The translations under genes and the position numbers were made by a program. Below are positions 21,473 to 32,815 of a stretch of DNA of 64,000 nucleotides, piece by piece; position 1 is the stretch's first letter, and every line of letters starts with the position of its first letter. The notes beneath the pieces are model-generated. The model had not been told where the DNA came from and ran no database searches. It was given only the letters and a program-made list of their open reading frames with translations. Source of the stretch: Isoetes taiwanensis (Eukaryota > Streptophyta > Lycopodiopsida > Isoetales > Isoetaceae); contig JAJEKV010000072.1 in assembly GCA_021234155.1 (NCBI GenBank), positions 4,691,620-4,755,619 of the forward strand, written 5' to 3'.

Positions 21473-24400
21473 TTGGTGATCATCTTGTTAAGCCTATTCG
21501 CATGTTGTGGCAACCTTCACGAATCAAATGAAACATTTAATAATGTTGTGCATCCAACAGTTTATTCATGGAGCTCCATTATTTCTGCGCATGCTAGTCT
21601 TGGGCAAGGTGAGATTGCCATGGAATTGCTCAACAAAATGCAACGATCGGTGTTAAATTTGACAAGTATGTTTATCTTCTTTGTTTTTCAAGGCACGCCA
21701 TGAGTTGTCGATGATTGAATGTAAGATGCATCCATGGTCAAGTAATCAAAATGGCATCCAATTGATGCGTGGTATGCTCTTGTTGATGTCTATGGTAAAG
21801 ACGGGTGGCGTCGTCGGCCGTGTTTAGGGAAATGCGTCAAAAATGTTGTTGTTCAAAATCCGGCGTGCGATGCGTGCGGTACCATAAAATCACGTATGGT
21901 GCGTGCTTTTACCTTTTTTTTTTTTTTTTTTTTTGTGAAAAAATCAAAAAATTGGAATGCTTGTTCCTATAAATTCATGTCAAACCGTAAAACATGGACC
22001 TAGATGGCGTGTGAATGCGAAAATACGTTAAACAATGGATAATTTTTTTTTTTTAATCAAAACACAAATTGTTTGCACAAAATGCTTAACAAATCGAGAT
22101 GCGTATCTTGGAATGCGTTAGAGCGCTATGCGTAAGTACTTTTGTTCTTGATTGTTTAGTGAAGATGCAAAATGATCGTAAACAAAATGGATGCATCCAT
22201 GGTCAAGGTAATCAAAATGGCATCCAATTGGATGCCGTCTTGTGCAGTGCTCTTGTTGATGTCTATGGTAAATAAGGTAGCTTGTATGACTCATCCAAAG
22301 TGTTTAGGGAAATGCCAGATCAAAATGTTGTGTGATGGGGTGCAATGATTGCAACCTATGCACAGCACGTACAAGGGTACTCTTGCATTGAACTGTTTCA
22401 ATGAGATCGGCGGGAAGGCATCTTGCATAAAGGCAAGTACATACTCGATTGTATTAGGAGCATGTGCGTAACATTGGAAGCCTTGTTCATGGTAGGCTCA
22501 TTCATGCTCAAAACTTAAAACATGGACCTAGATGGAGTGTGATTCTGGAAAATACACTTATAGATATGTATGCCAAATGTGGTAGTTTAGAGGAGTCACA
22601 CAAAGTGTTTGAGAGTTTAACAAATCGAGATGTTGTATCTTGGAATGCATATATATTTTTTGGCTATGCTCAACATGGCCTATGCCTCCTTGTTCTTGAT
22701 TGTTTAGTGAAGATGCAAAATGATTGCATAAGACCAAATGAAGTGACACCGAGTGTTTTGAAAGCTTATACGAATATAAGATCCTTATCATGGGGTAAGC
22801 TTATCCATATATATTTTTTCGTGGCATGGGCTGCATTTAGATCCGGGCTGTAGGGTGTGCTCTTGTGGATATGTATGTTAAATGTAGTAGCTTGGAGGAT
22901 GCACAAGCAATCTTTGCAAAGTTTTTTCCTAAGCAGCGGCGTTGTACTATGGAATACATTGCTTGCGGGTTATGCCCAACAAGTGAAGATGGTGTCTTTG
23001 GGCTTTGCTCGAGCGGATGCAAGGCGAATACATAAAGCCGGATAGATTCACATTCTCAAGCATTTTAATTTTTAGCGGCATGTGGAGGTATAAGTTTTAT
23101 TGAATATGGTAGGCTTGTCCATGAAAAGATCTTAAGACAAGGAATTGAGTGGGAGTCCATTGTAGGCGATTACCACCGATTGAAATGTATGCCAAATGTG
23201 GTAGCTTGCGGGGAATCGGGACAAAGTGTTTAATCAGTTACCATATCAAGCAACAATTTCTTGGAATGCACTGATTGCAGGATATGTTCAGCATGGAGAA
23301 AATCTTACTGCCATAGGTTATTTAGAAAGAATGCAAGAGAAGGGAATAAAACCAGAACAAATTACATTTTTGAGCATTTTGAAAGCATGCAGTAACATAG
23401 AATGTGTAGTGTGGGGAAGAGTGGTTCATATCCAAATTGTAAATAATGGTCTTGAATTGGATGTCAATCTGGGCAGTGCCATGCTAAATGTGGAAGCTTG
23501 GAAGAATCACAGAAGGTCTTCTACAAGTTGGCAGAACGAAATGTTGTCTGCTGGGGAGCGATGATTGCAGCATATTCACAGCATGGTGCAAATTATCTTG
23601 CTTTTGATTGCTATCAGGCCATGCAAGAGGAAAGTCTAGAACCAGATAAAGTTACATTTTTATGTATCTTGAAAGCATGTAGTAACCTAGAAGCAATAGA
23701 GCATGGCAGGCTTATACACAGCCAGGTTTTACAACTGGGGCCTGACCCTGATCTCATGATTAACAATACCCTCCTTGATATGTATGCCAAGTGTGGTAGT
23801 CTACAAGAGTCATTTAAAGTCTTTGATGCTCTGTCAATCTGGGATCTAGTCTCCTGGAATGTGTTGATTGCAGGATGTACACAATTTGGTGAGAATCATA
23901 TTGCACTAGACTGTTTTGAAGAAATGCTTTTGGAAGGTATAAGGCCTAACAAAGTTACATTTTTTAGTGCCTTAAAGGCATGTAGTGGTATAGAGTCTGT
24001 ACTGCAAGGGAAACTTCTGCATGAACAGTTTTTGGCACATGGAATGGAAGAAGACCTACTTGTGATAAATACCATTGTCCACATGTATGCTAAATGTGGT
24101 AGTTTAAAGGAGTTGCACATGGTCTTTCATAACTTAGCAAATCGAGATGTGGTGTCGTGGAATACATTAATTGCGGGACATGCACAGCATGGTGAGAATC
24201 TGTATGTTCTACACTATTTCAAGAAGATGCAAGAGGAAGGGTTAAAGCCGAATCAAGTCACGTTTTCAATCATCTTGAATGCATGTGGCAGCATTGGGGC
24301 GATTGAAGAGGGCCGATTTGTCCATGACCATATTTTAAAATATGGGCTTGAGTTGGATGTTGTTTTGGGGAACACCCTTATTGATATGTATGCCAAATGT

Positions 24401-24645
24401 GGATGCATGGAGGAGGCACAGGAGGTCTTTAACCTGCTGTCCAGTAGAGACATAGTGTCATGGAATACATTAACTGCAGGATATGCCCTGCATGGCAAAG
24501 GAGCTCTTGCCTTAGAATGCATTAGAAAGATGCAAAAGGAGGGCATAACTCAGACAGGGTCACGTTCCTATGTATCCTTGTTGCATGTAGTCATGCAGGT
24601 TTGTTAGATAAGGGCCACTGGTTTGTTTATTTATGCGCATAGGAA
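21473..24645 (+). pseudogene. PLS-class pentatricopeptide repeat protein, frameshifted
   Basis: PPR proteins bind organelle RNA, usually one base per repeat, and act in editing or processing in plastids and mitochondria. Recognisable repeats: CGNLHESNETFNNVV and YSWSSIISAHASLGQGEI (21500-21640); NTLIDMYAKCGSLEES and RDVVSWNAYIFFGYAQHG (22550-22680); a short broken repeat at 22860-22990; ISWNALIAGYVQHGENLTAI (23250-23320); then a long good block at 23498-24550 with five MYAKCG units and repeated VSWN.LIAG.AQHG. A base is missing near 24553 (GIT then QTGSRS); in the other frame it continues DRVTFLCILVACSHAGLLD to a TAG at 24645. No E or DYW domain was found. Frame changes near 22855, 23045, 23220 and 23500 make it a pseudogene unless heavily spliced. 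Confidence 0.92.
21716..22200 (+). repeat. Scrambled internal duplicate of PPR sequence
   Basis: Blocks here match 22189-22760 in order: GGATGCATCCATGGTCAAG and CTCTTGTTGATGTCTATGG, AAACATGGACCTAGATGG, TAACAAATCGAGATG and TTGTTCTTGATTGTTTAG. Between them the copy is interrupted by T-runs and GCGT-rich changes. It is a heavily mutated tandem copy of part of the PPR gene. Confidence 0.7.
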
Positions 24646-26160
24646 TTCCTCACTATCGCATAAGTTCAATTGTTTAAAGGTGGTAGCTCTGAAGTTTAGT
24701 TGTTCAAAGGTGGTTGCAAGGCTATAGGCAGTTGTTGACCATTGCAATATTCTAGAAGTTGGTTCCATATTAGGGTATGACATAAAGTTTGAATAAACCC
24801 TATTGACTTATGCCTTGAATTAGAATTACTCTCTAGGAGAAATAACCAAATTTACTCTGAAACTTTCAGAATAAATTTTGAACCCGTTGATTCGAATTGA
24901 CCTTGTTAGTTTATGGAGATTTATAGGTTTTTAAACTTATAAATGCCAAAGGAGCAATGCTCCACAAAGCTTGAGCTAAAGAAAGACTATAATGCATTTT
25001 TTTGATATCTAGAGATACATTGCAATTAGGCTCTTTTCATATGAGTGCAATATGAAAGTCCTTGTAGACATGGGAAAGATGAAGCATATTTAATTACATT
25101 TCAACATTCAATGTGGTAAATGATCACCCCTTAAAAATATATTCATCAATGTGCAAATAAGTAAATGGGTATTTATTTAATATTTGGTCACAACATTGGT
25201 AATTGAGAATTATATGGAGCAAAACCATGGTGGATTCCACTATGCCACTGGCTAAATTATACGGTTTCCCATACTCTACACCAGTCAAATCTTAGGCCAG
25301 ACCACTGAATTCCAAATACCAAACTAAAACCGTGGAAGTTTATGGCACCATATGTTTTGCACCGTATGTCCTGCGTACCTAGAATAGGAAGCAAGCTTCT
25401 ATCATCCTTGCAACAACAACAACAAATAACAACACTTACAAAATTGTACAAAGTTAGAAAATTGTACAAAATTGTACAAAGTTAGCCGGTATGCACAGCA
25501 GCCGCCTGGCAACAGGGATGACCTAACATTTACAGCTTACAGCAGGTCCATACTCCATGGAGTGTGCAATTCATACTTGGATTTTTAGTTAGAATCAGAA
25601 TTAGCATAGAAGCAAGGCAAAATGACTAGTTCTGGCCCTGAGGAACTTGCGACTGAGACTAATGGCAGACAATCTGGTGATAACCATTTGAGGGTTTGTC
25701 GAAAATAGTAGCCGAGGAAAGCGGTATTAGGTGCAAGAAGTTATTTGATGGGTCTCAAAATCGACCCCTGATCTCTTTTCTTCTTGATGGGTCTGCAAAT
25801 TTGCATGGCAGTCCCCTGATGATAACCAAATCAGGCCGGCCTTATCACTTTCATTTGTCTCCCATCACATGCAAAACATTCGGTGCCTCCAAATCAGGAG
25901 CCCCATTCTTTGATTGCCTTAACATTTGCTTCCTTTGCAAGCTTGGGCACCTCGTTTCTGATTATATTCACACAACAAATGACTAGCAACATAAGGAGAA
26001 TTTGGACTTACAAATCATTTTGGAATTGAAGATTGTTTCTTCATAATGACCCAATAAATAACCACAAAACAAGAACTACATCGCATGCCACAAAAGTTTA
26101 AACTTCATCTTATGCCAAAAGTTTCAACCGGCTTGGCACTCGCTTTTTACCTTTTTTAGC
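24646..26160. other. Intergenic, no supported gene
   Basis: AT-rich with short repeats (AAATTGTACAAAGTTAG twice near 25440-25485). A 96-codon frame at 25696-25986 has several Cys residues but no family that I recognise, and its antisense is equally open in places. Confidence 0.4.
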
Positions 26161-26236
26161 TCCATCCATCCATCCATCCATCCACCTTTTTTATCCATCC
26201 ATCCATCCATCCATCCATCCATCCATCCATCCATCC
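26161..26236. repeat. (ATCC)n microsatellite
   Basis: Tetranucleotide run of ATCC/TCCA units, interrupted once by ACCTTTTTTA. The antisense frame reads as a GWMD repeat and is not a gene. Confidence 0.95.
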
Positions 26237-27005
26237 TGGAGACTGAGAGTTGATTGGCTTTGAGGTATAGCTTTCCTTGTGGTCTTACAGATCCTATGCC
26301 AGCTATATTATATTTACCCTCATCCATGTGGGTTTGTGGCATATTCCAAGTATATGTCAGTATATGCTCGAAAACATGACTTTGAAGTGTGATTTAAGCC
26401 ATTTCACTCTCGGGTCACGGAGGGCAACCCTCCGTGCGCAGCACCTTGTTTTTTTACATGCTAATGTTGTTGTGCTATACCATCATGGACACAACATTTA
26501 ACTAGTTTTTTAAATCCTGTGTTGCTATGCCATCATAGATTTAGAACATTTTATAATTACTTTTGTTATCTACTCATCGGTCATCATCAACGCTGCTCCT
26601 TTTTTCCTTCGGCCTGGCATTCCTTTTAGCTAGTTGGTCATATCACGGATAATATGTTTTTGTACTTGCAAGAAAACAAAGATCCTGTGCCACCATGATT
26701 TTTAGATCTTGTAAGGCTAAGATAGAACGTAGTAAGCTCAAATTAAAGTAGGAGGCTGTTGAAAATATTGTGTCATCTGAGTTTGAGAGCTTCAATCTCT
26801 ATTGTGTCGTCTTTCATTCCAGCAGTCAGGCGGTCTAGTCCAGACTGCAATAACATATTGGTAAGTCCTTCCACGTCTATATCACATATTACCACTTAGC
26901 AATTTCTTACCTTTTTCTATGCCGTCATAGCAATGAAAACCACCTTAGCTATTACCTATTCTTATGCGGTCATAGCAATGATTAAACTTTGGTTTTGTAT
27001 GCAGT
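26237..27005. other. Intergenic with hairpins and palindromes
   Basis: Holds the hairpin CACGGAGGG/CCCTCCGTG at about 26415-26435 and four CTATG..CATAG palindromes. No coding sequence supported. Confidence 0.5.
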
Positions 27006-27609
27006 TTGAAGACAAATGTGAAAGGCTATGGTGAAGGGGCTAGACTTGTTATTGTTTGGGAGATCTCCACATTGGTTATTATAATATGGATTCAATATGA
27101 TGCATTCAACACTATTGGAATGGCCTTGAGAAATATTTTTCAGTGTCCAGTTGTTTTACAGAAACTTACACATCTTGTACATCAAGGAAGAGTTTTCAAT
27201 CCATACCAAAAGCCTCAACGTTTAATCAATACTTTGATCGAAATGTTCTCCCACTGAGGGGATTGGATTGTTGATGGATTTTTTTATTTTGGTATAACTA
27301 CTGCATGTGCCTTGAGAAAAGGAGAGAATTGTATTGCAATTGATATGGACAAGGACTTTGTGGTAAAGTATGCCTCATCAGAACCAGAAATTGTCGTAAG
27401 GGTGCTGAGCCAACAAACTCTAAAGTCCAACCACCACTGACGGGGAAGACAAATGATCCTGCAGGCTTTATTGACATGATTTTCCTCGAAGATATGAAGA
27501 AATTGGAGGAACCAACAGAGCAAGAACCTGATCTTATTGCTCGAGATACTTTTCCAGGTATTGAGAAAGATGATGAAGTTGTTCCTTCTAAAGATGTTCC
27601 TCTTGACAT
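27006..27609 (+). pseudogene. DNA N4/N6-methylase-like relic (C-terminal AdoMet motif)
   Basis: The plus frame reads FNPYQKPQRLINTLIEMFSH, then TGA, then GDWIVDGFFYFGITTACALR, KGENCIAIDMDKDFVVKYAS. This order (KPxxLxxxLIxxxS, GDxVxD, F-x-G-x-T-T, G-x-NCIAID-D) is that of the N4-cytosine/N6-adenine methylase family around AdoMet-binding motif I. The FxGxGT box is degenerate here (FYFGIT). TGA at 27255-27257 and TGA near 27440 break the frame; a downstream open stretch (AGFIDMIFLEDMKKLEEP) ends at 27607-27609. No DPPY/SPPY catalytic motif was found upstream. Plant nuclear N4 methylases of this type are known from bryophytes; kinship to those is inferred. A LINE is inserted just after the last stop. 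Confidence 0.5.
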
Positions 27610-27639
27610 TTGAAAATATTCCTTTTGACATTTCACTTT

Positions 27640-27641
<2 letters not shown>

Positions 27642-27675
<34 letters not shown>

Positions 27676-28203
27676 ATAAAAAAGATTTTATTTACTTAGA
27701 GAGAATGATACAAAGCCACATGGCAGAGGTGCACCCATCCACGAATATGGGATGGGGGTAGCTACGTAGCTCCAGCTTGTACTATTCTCTTTCCTGACCT
27801 AGACCAGATTAAAATAGGTGCCCCATATTTCTTCCTTTACCTCTTCTTCACCTTTAAAAACTAGCCTAAATTTATTAAGTCTTTCAAGTACCAGGTGAAG
27901 TAGCTGTGTTGATGATATGAATACCTCCTGATCCTCAGCGAAGACTCGGGCATTCCTCCTTTTCCATATTGACCAGATCGTCCAGGCCCTTGCTATGTGA
28001 AAAGAGATCTTCTTCTTGGGACACCATTCTGGGGGGAGAATTCCTAGCAGCAATTCTTTGGTTCCTAAAGGGTATTCGAACCTATCCAGACTCCATGCCC
28101 ATACTTCATGCAGCATCCCACATTCCACCAGACAATGTTCTATGGATTCTTCTTCCTCTCCACACATAGGGCAAAGTGGGCTCACGTTATTGTCCCATTT
28201 GGA
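27642..28203 (-). mobile_element. 5'-truncated LINE with 15-bp target duplication
   Basis: The poly-T at 27642-27671 is the poly(A) tail of a minus-strand element. Its coding end (28185-27799) reads CPMCGEEEESIEHCLVECGM and IARAWTIWSIWKRRNARVF, the zinc-binding C-terminus of plant L1 RT proteins, to TAG/TAA near 27800. GACATTTCACTTTCC at 27627-27641 and 28204-28218 is the target duplication. The 5' end is truncated at 28203, the usual outcome of LINE target-primed insertion. Confidence 0.93.
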
Positions 28204-28218
28204 GACATTTCACTTTCC

Positions 28219-30586
28219 TAAAAGTGTTGTTTTTGAAGTTGTAACAAATATTTGTTTCTCTCTTTTTCTAATTTTGGCCCAATTGTTTGCTTTTTCTTTA
28301 ATGCACATTATATTTATTGGTTGTCTCTTTAGAAATGCTTGTATTAAATTGCAACATGTTATTTTGACAAAAAATTAAAAATCAAAATTCCAAAATAGGC
28401 TAGAATCTCATTTAAAAAAAAAGGGAATCTGCAATGGCACCATAGGTCATTAGTGCATTTGCTAGGTCACCTTGTTTGGTAGAATCGCCAAGGATGAAGA
28501 GCGTTTTGTGCAGGGATGAAGAGGGCAGGAACTAATGACTGGGTTTGTGCAAAACGCATTGCAGCGGCTTTCCATCAGATGCGATAATGTAAGTGACCAA
28601 AGTAGGAAGCGATGAATCTCCCGGCTCCAGTGATGGAAATCCGAAAGTTGGACTGGCTTCTTAGCTCCAGGATTGCTTGCATAGCAAGAATGGTCGATTG
28701 CTTGCAAAAAAGCAGACGTCATATTATTATTATTTTAGATTTTTTCTTCTTTTTTAAGCTTGCTTTTAGAATAAAGACTTCCACGTGTCTCCACCTTGTT
28801 TTTTCTTGGGGAAAAAATATTCCCTCAAACAGAAATGAGAAGTGCCTTATATATGTTGTGATAAGATTGAAGGAAAGGAGCATCTTACGGTGCGGCACAC
28901 TGGCATGGTGAGACTTGCACTCACCGATGTCTCCCATTCGGCTATTTTTTTCAAAGCTATTTTGAAAGTAGTTAGGACAATATTAGTTGTTCAAGAGACA
29001 TACCATATTGGATTTCCAACATGGCGACGTCTTTGTTTCCAACATGGCGACGTCAAAGACGTAGGTGAAGAGATTGCAACATACATGGATTCAATTGAGC
29101 AAGTGCATTGACAGGTTATGGGCTAAAGTAAAGACATAAAAAGATGCAAATAAAGAGATTGCAACATACATGAATTCAATTGAGTTAGTTCATTGACAGG
29201 TTCTGGGCCAAAGTTATAGACATACCCAGGCTTTTCATTTACAGGTTCCAACATTTACTAAACCCAACTGTTTCTAGTCTATTCTACCATCCTAACAAGA
29301 GCCTATTCCATATTAAAATAACTAGCCTACTCCATAATAAAATAACTTGGGAGAAAATCCAAGAGATGGACTGTGGAGGAATCTCAAAGTATTCCCTATC
29401 TAATCCAAGGCGGCCAGTCGCCAAAACGGTGTGAATGCGGCATCACAGTGTTTTGGAGAGCTTCTTGCTGATATCTTCAGATTTCTTCCACGATTGCCTT
29501 ACTAATTGCCCTACTAATTCAGATTTACAAGTGGAGATCACAACAAACTTCCCTCCTTTGCTGGTATGTCCAAGTTCTTCCGCACTTCTGAAAAGTAAGA
29601 CGATGGGATGACTTTTTGAAAAATAAGACGATGGGATGACTGTTTTAATTGTAAATCTAGTCTGTTAATCCGTCTGCGCAGTCTACAGCTCACAACACAA
29701 GGATTGTTTGCCCATGTTATGTATTTAAATTAAGCCACCAAATGAACCCAAGACAGATTAGATCAACTTTACGCCAGAATTATGTGGCCCTTAGAGCAAA
29801 GATTAAGTAAAAAGCATACTGATGTCTGTTCCAACAAAACAAAGTGTGTATTAAAGATAAGCGTTTTAATTACGTCCCATACAAGGAGACCAATCCTTCC
29901 CTCTAGTGGCCGTAATTTTATTTATGCTTGTCATCTCATATAATCTTCATACACAGCCGATGTTTTCTGTGTTCTATGTAATTTTTAAGAACCAACTTTG
30001 AATTGTTGGATTTGTGCTCAGGAATCAACGAAAACGCTGCAATATAACCTGTACCTTGGTTATTATCAAAGCTCTGCTGCTGAAAATGTATGCGTATGTT
30101 ATTCTTTCATCTGTTCTATATTCGGTACTTTTGCACGTTTTTGTATGAACTAGGCACCACATCACTAATGATTTGGAAACAGCAGTTTACAATAGTTAAC
30201 AACCAACCTCTGCAACATCTGTTGAGGAATCGACATCGAGAGGACACGACAAGAAATTCAAGAAGATGACAGGAGGTGAGGAAATGTAATTTTGTTAGAT
30301 TTATTTTTGCACTACTCAGCATATCTGAAATTATGAAGAATCCAAGTGATTTTTGAGTCATTACTGTTGGCGGATGGATAAAATTAATAAAATAACACCT
30401 AATGGAAAATGAACTCATCTTATATCATTAGGAATGACTGTAAGAGAGTTTAGAGTACATGATTCTGAGGTATAATTTGTTTTAGGGTGTAGAGCAAGTT
30501 TTGGTTCATCTTCATGGAGTGAATCATAGGTAGGTTTATTCAAAGCTCTGTTTGGTTATAGAATCAATCATATTTGTTTATTGCAG
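28219..30586. other. Intergenic, no supported gene
   Basis: 2.4 kb of mixed composition. Small direct repeats: CCAACATGGCGACGTC twice at about 29018-29053, and AGAGATTGCAACATACATG twice at 29072 and 29154. AT-rich towards 30500. Possible 5' introns of the kinase-like unit that follows. Frames of 60-100 codons here show no family features. Confidence 0.4.
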
Positions 30587-31319
30587 GGCTGTTGCGGATA
30601 GACATTAGGGAGGTACACTTTACGGGGAAGGTATTAGGACGTGGAAGCTCCGGTGACGTGCTAGAAGCGAAATGGAGTGGCCAAGAAGAAATGGAGCGAA
30701 TCAATCCGATCGGAGAAAATCGATTCGACCTGAATACAAACGTCCCAAACGTCGGCCGGCGACTCCTCCGTCCACTACAAGATCGGAATAATACAGCAGC
30801 AAAAAATACAGATGTTCAACGACTTCCATTACGAAATCGCCATCCATTACAAAATCGAGCCGAGCTGGATAGAAATGTCAATCCATTACAAAATCGGCCC
30901 CAGCTGAATACAAACGTTGATCAGCGACCTATTGGGTCAATCAGCGACTCAATTCATAGGTACTATCGTTGGGTCATTCAGCAACTCAATCCATATATGT
31001 ATCACTCAAGCCAGCAACCCAGTCCAGCAACCCAGTCCAGCCACCCATAACTACAAATGCCATGCCACCTAGGTCAGCAGCCACGACAAGAAATGTAATC
31101 CACAGTCCAAGTCCAACTTTGCCACCTGGGTCAGCAGCCACGACAAGAAATGTAATCCACCGTCCAAGTCCAAGTTGGAACGATGACGACGACAACAACT
31201 ATAACTACGACAAGGACAACTACGACATTCTTCCATACCACACATACATTTTATTTATCGTCCTCTTGATCTTCTTATTCTACTTACTAGTAACAGTGCC
31301 CAACGTTGCTGGGCATTAG
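30587..31319 (+). pseudogene. Kinase glycine-loop exon fused to repeat-rich membrane-anchored tail
   Basis: A splice acceptor (TTTATTGCAG, ending 30586) precedes GLLRIDIREVHFTGKVLGRG and SSGDVLEAKWSGQE, which is the G-x-G-x-x-G-x-V glycine loop that opens a protein kinase domain. The expected VAVK lysine strand does not follow. Instead comes a basic, Asn/Gln-rich region with a PLQNR motif repeated, then (after a frame change near 31000) two 57-bp repeats at 31066-31179 (SAATTRNVIH.PSP twice), an Asp/Asn run, and a hydrophobic span YILFIVLLIFLFYLLVTV before TAG at 31317-31319. Either a chimeric gene fragment or a pseudogene; it cannot be an active kinase. Confidence 0.5.
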
Positions 31320-32131
31320 TTGGGGACTTGTAAATGATAACAGACAGTGTCCATGTTTCTATTGATATCCATACCTACAAAAATACACATTGCAAAGCTA
31401 GAGTATAGTATAGTATAGTATAAGAGAATTATAGGACCTAAGGGGCTATTTCATCCTGTATGATCTCTTTGTAGACTATATTTGGAGTGAACCTCCTATT
31501 ATTTTTGAGTAGCACTCCTTGCCCTGAGGTGTCTTGAATATATACCTTCACTCCCTGCTCAATAGAAAAAAAGGTTCAAGCTCATCATAGTTAAATTATC
31601 TACATAATAGATGTTGCCCTTTGCCTCATCATATCTACGTAATAGAAGTGGTATGGTATTTGATATTCAATAGAAAAAAATGTTCAAGCTCATCATAGTT
31701 AAATTATCTACATAATAGATGTAGCATGGTATTTGATATTCAATAGGCTAGGGTTATCTAATTTATAAATCACAACTACAAATTAATAACTCGCATAGAA
31801 TTTAAAGATTTGGCATCTTTTGTCTTGTAACCAAGAGGAATTCAAAGGTTTGGCATTCCATGATTAGCCAAGAGGAATGTAAAAAATGCTTTGACCCTTG
31901 GAACATTTGTGAAATTTTATAGAAATTGACTGAACATGATTCTATTTAGAAAAGATGGCCTAGATAATAACATCAAAGATTTTCCTTAAGCCTCGAATAC
32001 AAAAGTAGATCTAACATCATGAGAGGAATTATAAGAAATGATTATTATATGAATTAAATAAATGTATAATAAAAATGCCACTGTTGTGTGCAAGCATAAA
32101 TGCCTAGGCAACTTACATTGCCGTCATTCTT
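31320..32131. other. AT-rich intergenic with a direct repeat
   Basis: GTTCAAGCTCATCATAGTTA followed by AATTATCTACATAATAGATG occurs at about 31574 and again at 31683. Otherwise AT-rich, with no gene. Confidence 0.5.
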
Positions 32132-32134
32132 ATA

Positions 32135-32745
32135 CACAAGGCACCCAAAATTAAAACACTACATGGTTTTTTCCATGGTTATGACTAAAAAACCATTCTA
32201 AAAAACCAATGCGTGTTTGTGGGTTAATTTCATTAAAAACCATATGTGGCTAAACTAATAGGTTCTCTTGTAAGGTTTGTTAAGGTGGTATTATGGCATG
32301 GTAATTTCAAATGGCTTCTTTGTGGAGTTTATCAAAGTGGTATTACATGTTGGTAAAGAGATGTAGTATAATATAGTATTTTAAAGGTATGGTTTGTCCA
32401 TGTGGTATAACATAATGGTTCTGGATATGGTTTAATATAGTGCTCTATTCATGTGGTTTTATAATGTGGTTGATTATTGTGGTAAACTAGTATGGTTAAA
32501 TCATAGTAAACGCACATGGTTTACAATATGTTTGTATTAAATGTGCATGGTTTTATTATGCATTAGCTTCATTGTTATTAGTTATAAACCAATAATGGTT
32601 AACCAATGAAAACCAATAAGGTTCTGTTGTTTGGAGCATTTCATGTTTGTAGATTAAATTGTGGGTGGTTTCTTATATTTATCAATATTTATTTGTTTTT
32701 TGAAGCATTTCAAGTTAGTAGATAAAACCATTAAGGATTGTAGAT
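32135..32745. repeat. Left subterminal repeat array of CACTA element 1
   Basis: Dense TGGTTT, GTGGTA and AAACCA motifs at irregular 10-30 bp spacing. In CACTA elements such arrays bind the element's own DNA-binding protein. The matching right array is 36840-37628. Confidence 0.75.
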
Positions 32746-32764
32746 GACGGCTATGTCACTGCCA

Positions 32765-32815
32765 ATAGCAACCAAAAATCGCGAGCAAGGGGATTTGAAC
32801 CCCAACCATTTCCAA
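32765..32815 (-). other. tRNA T-arm-like motif at inner edge of subterminal array
   Basis: The reverse complement reads GGGGTTCAAATCCCC then TTGCTCGCG, a tRNA T-stem-loop (B-box-like). Nearly the same motif, GGATTTGAACCC followed by ATTTCC, stands at 56290-56315 at the corresponding inner edge in element 2. No full cloverleaf was found, so it is not a tRNA gene. Confidence 0.5.

Noticed and set aside
26415-26440. Helitron 3' end
   Set aside because: The hairpin CACGGAGGG/CCCTCCGTG is good but is not followed by CTRR, and no 5' TC end was found.
27284-27636. Two minus frames of 112-115 codons
   Set aside because: Shadows of the methylase-like plus-strand relic, which has family motifs.
32765-32815. 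tRNA gene
   Set aside because: Only a T-arm-like stem is present; no A-box or acceptor pairing.
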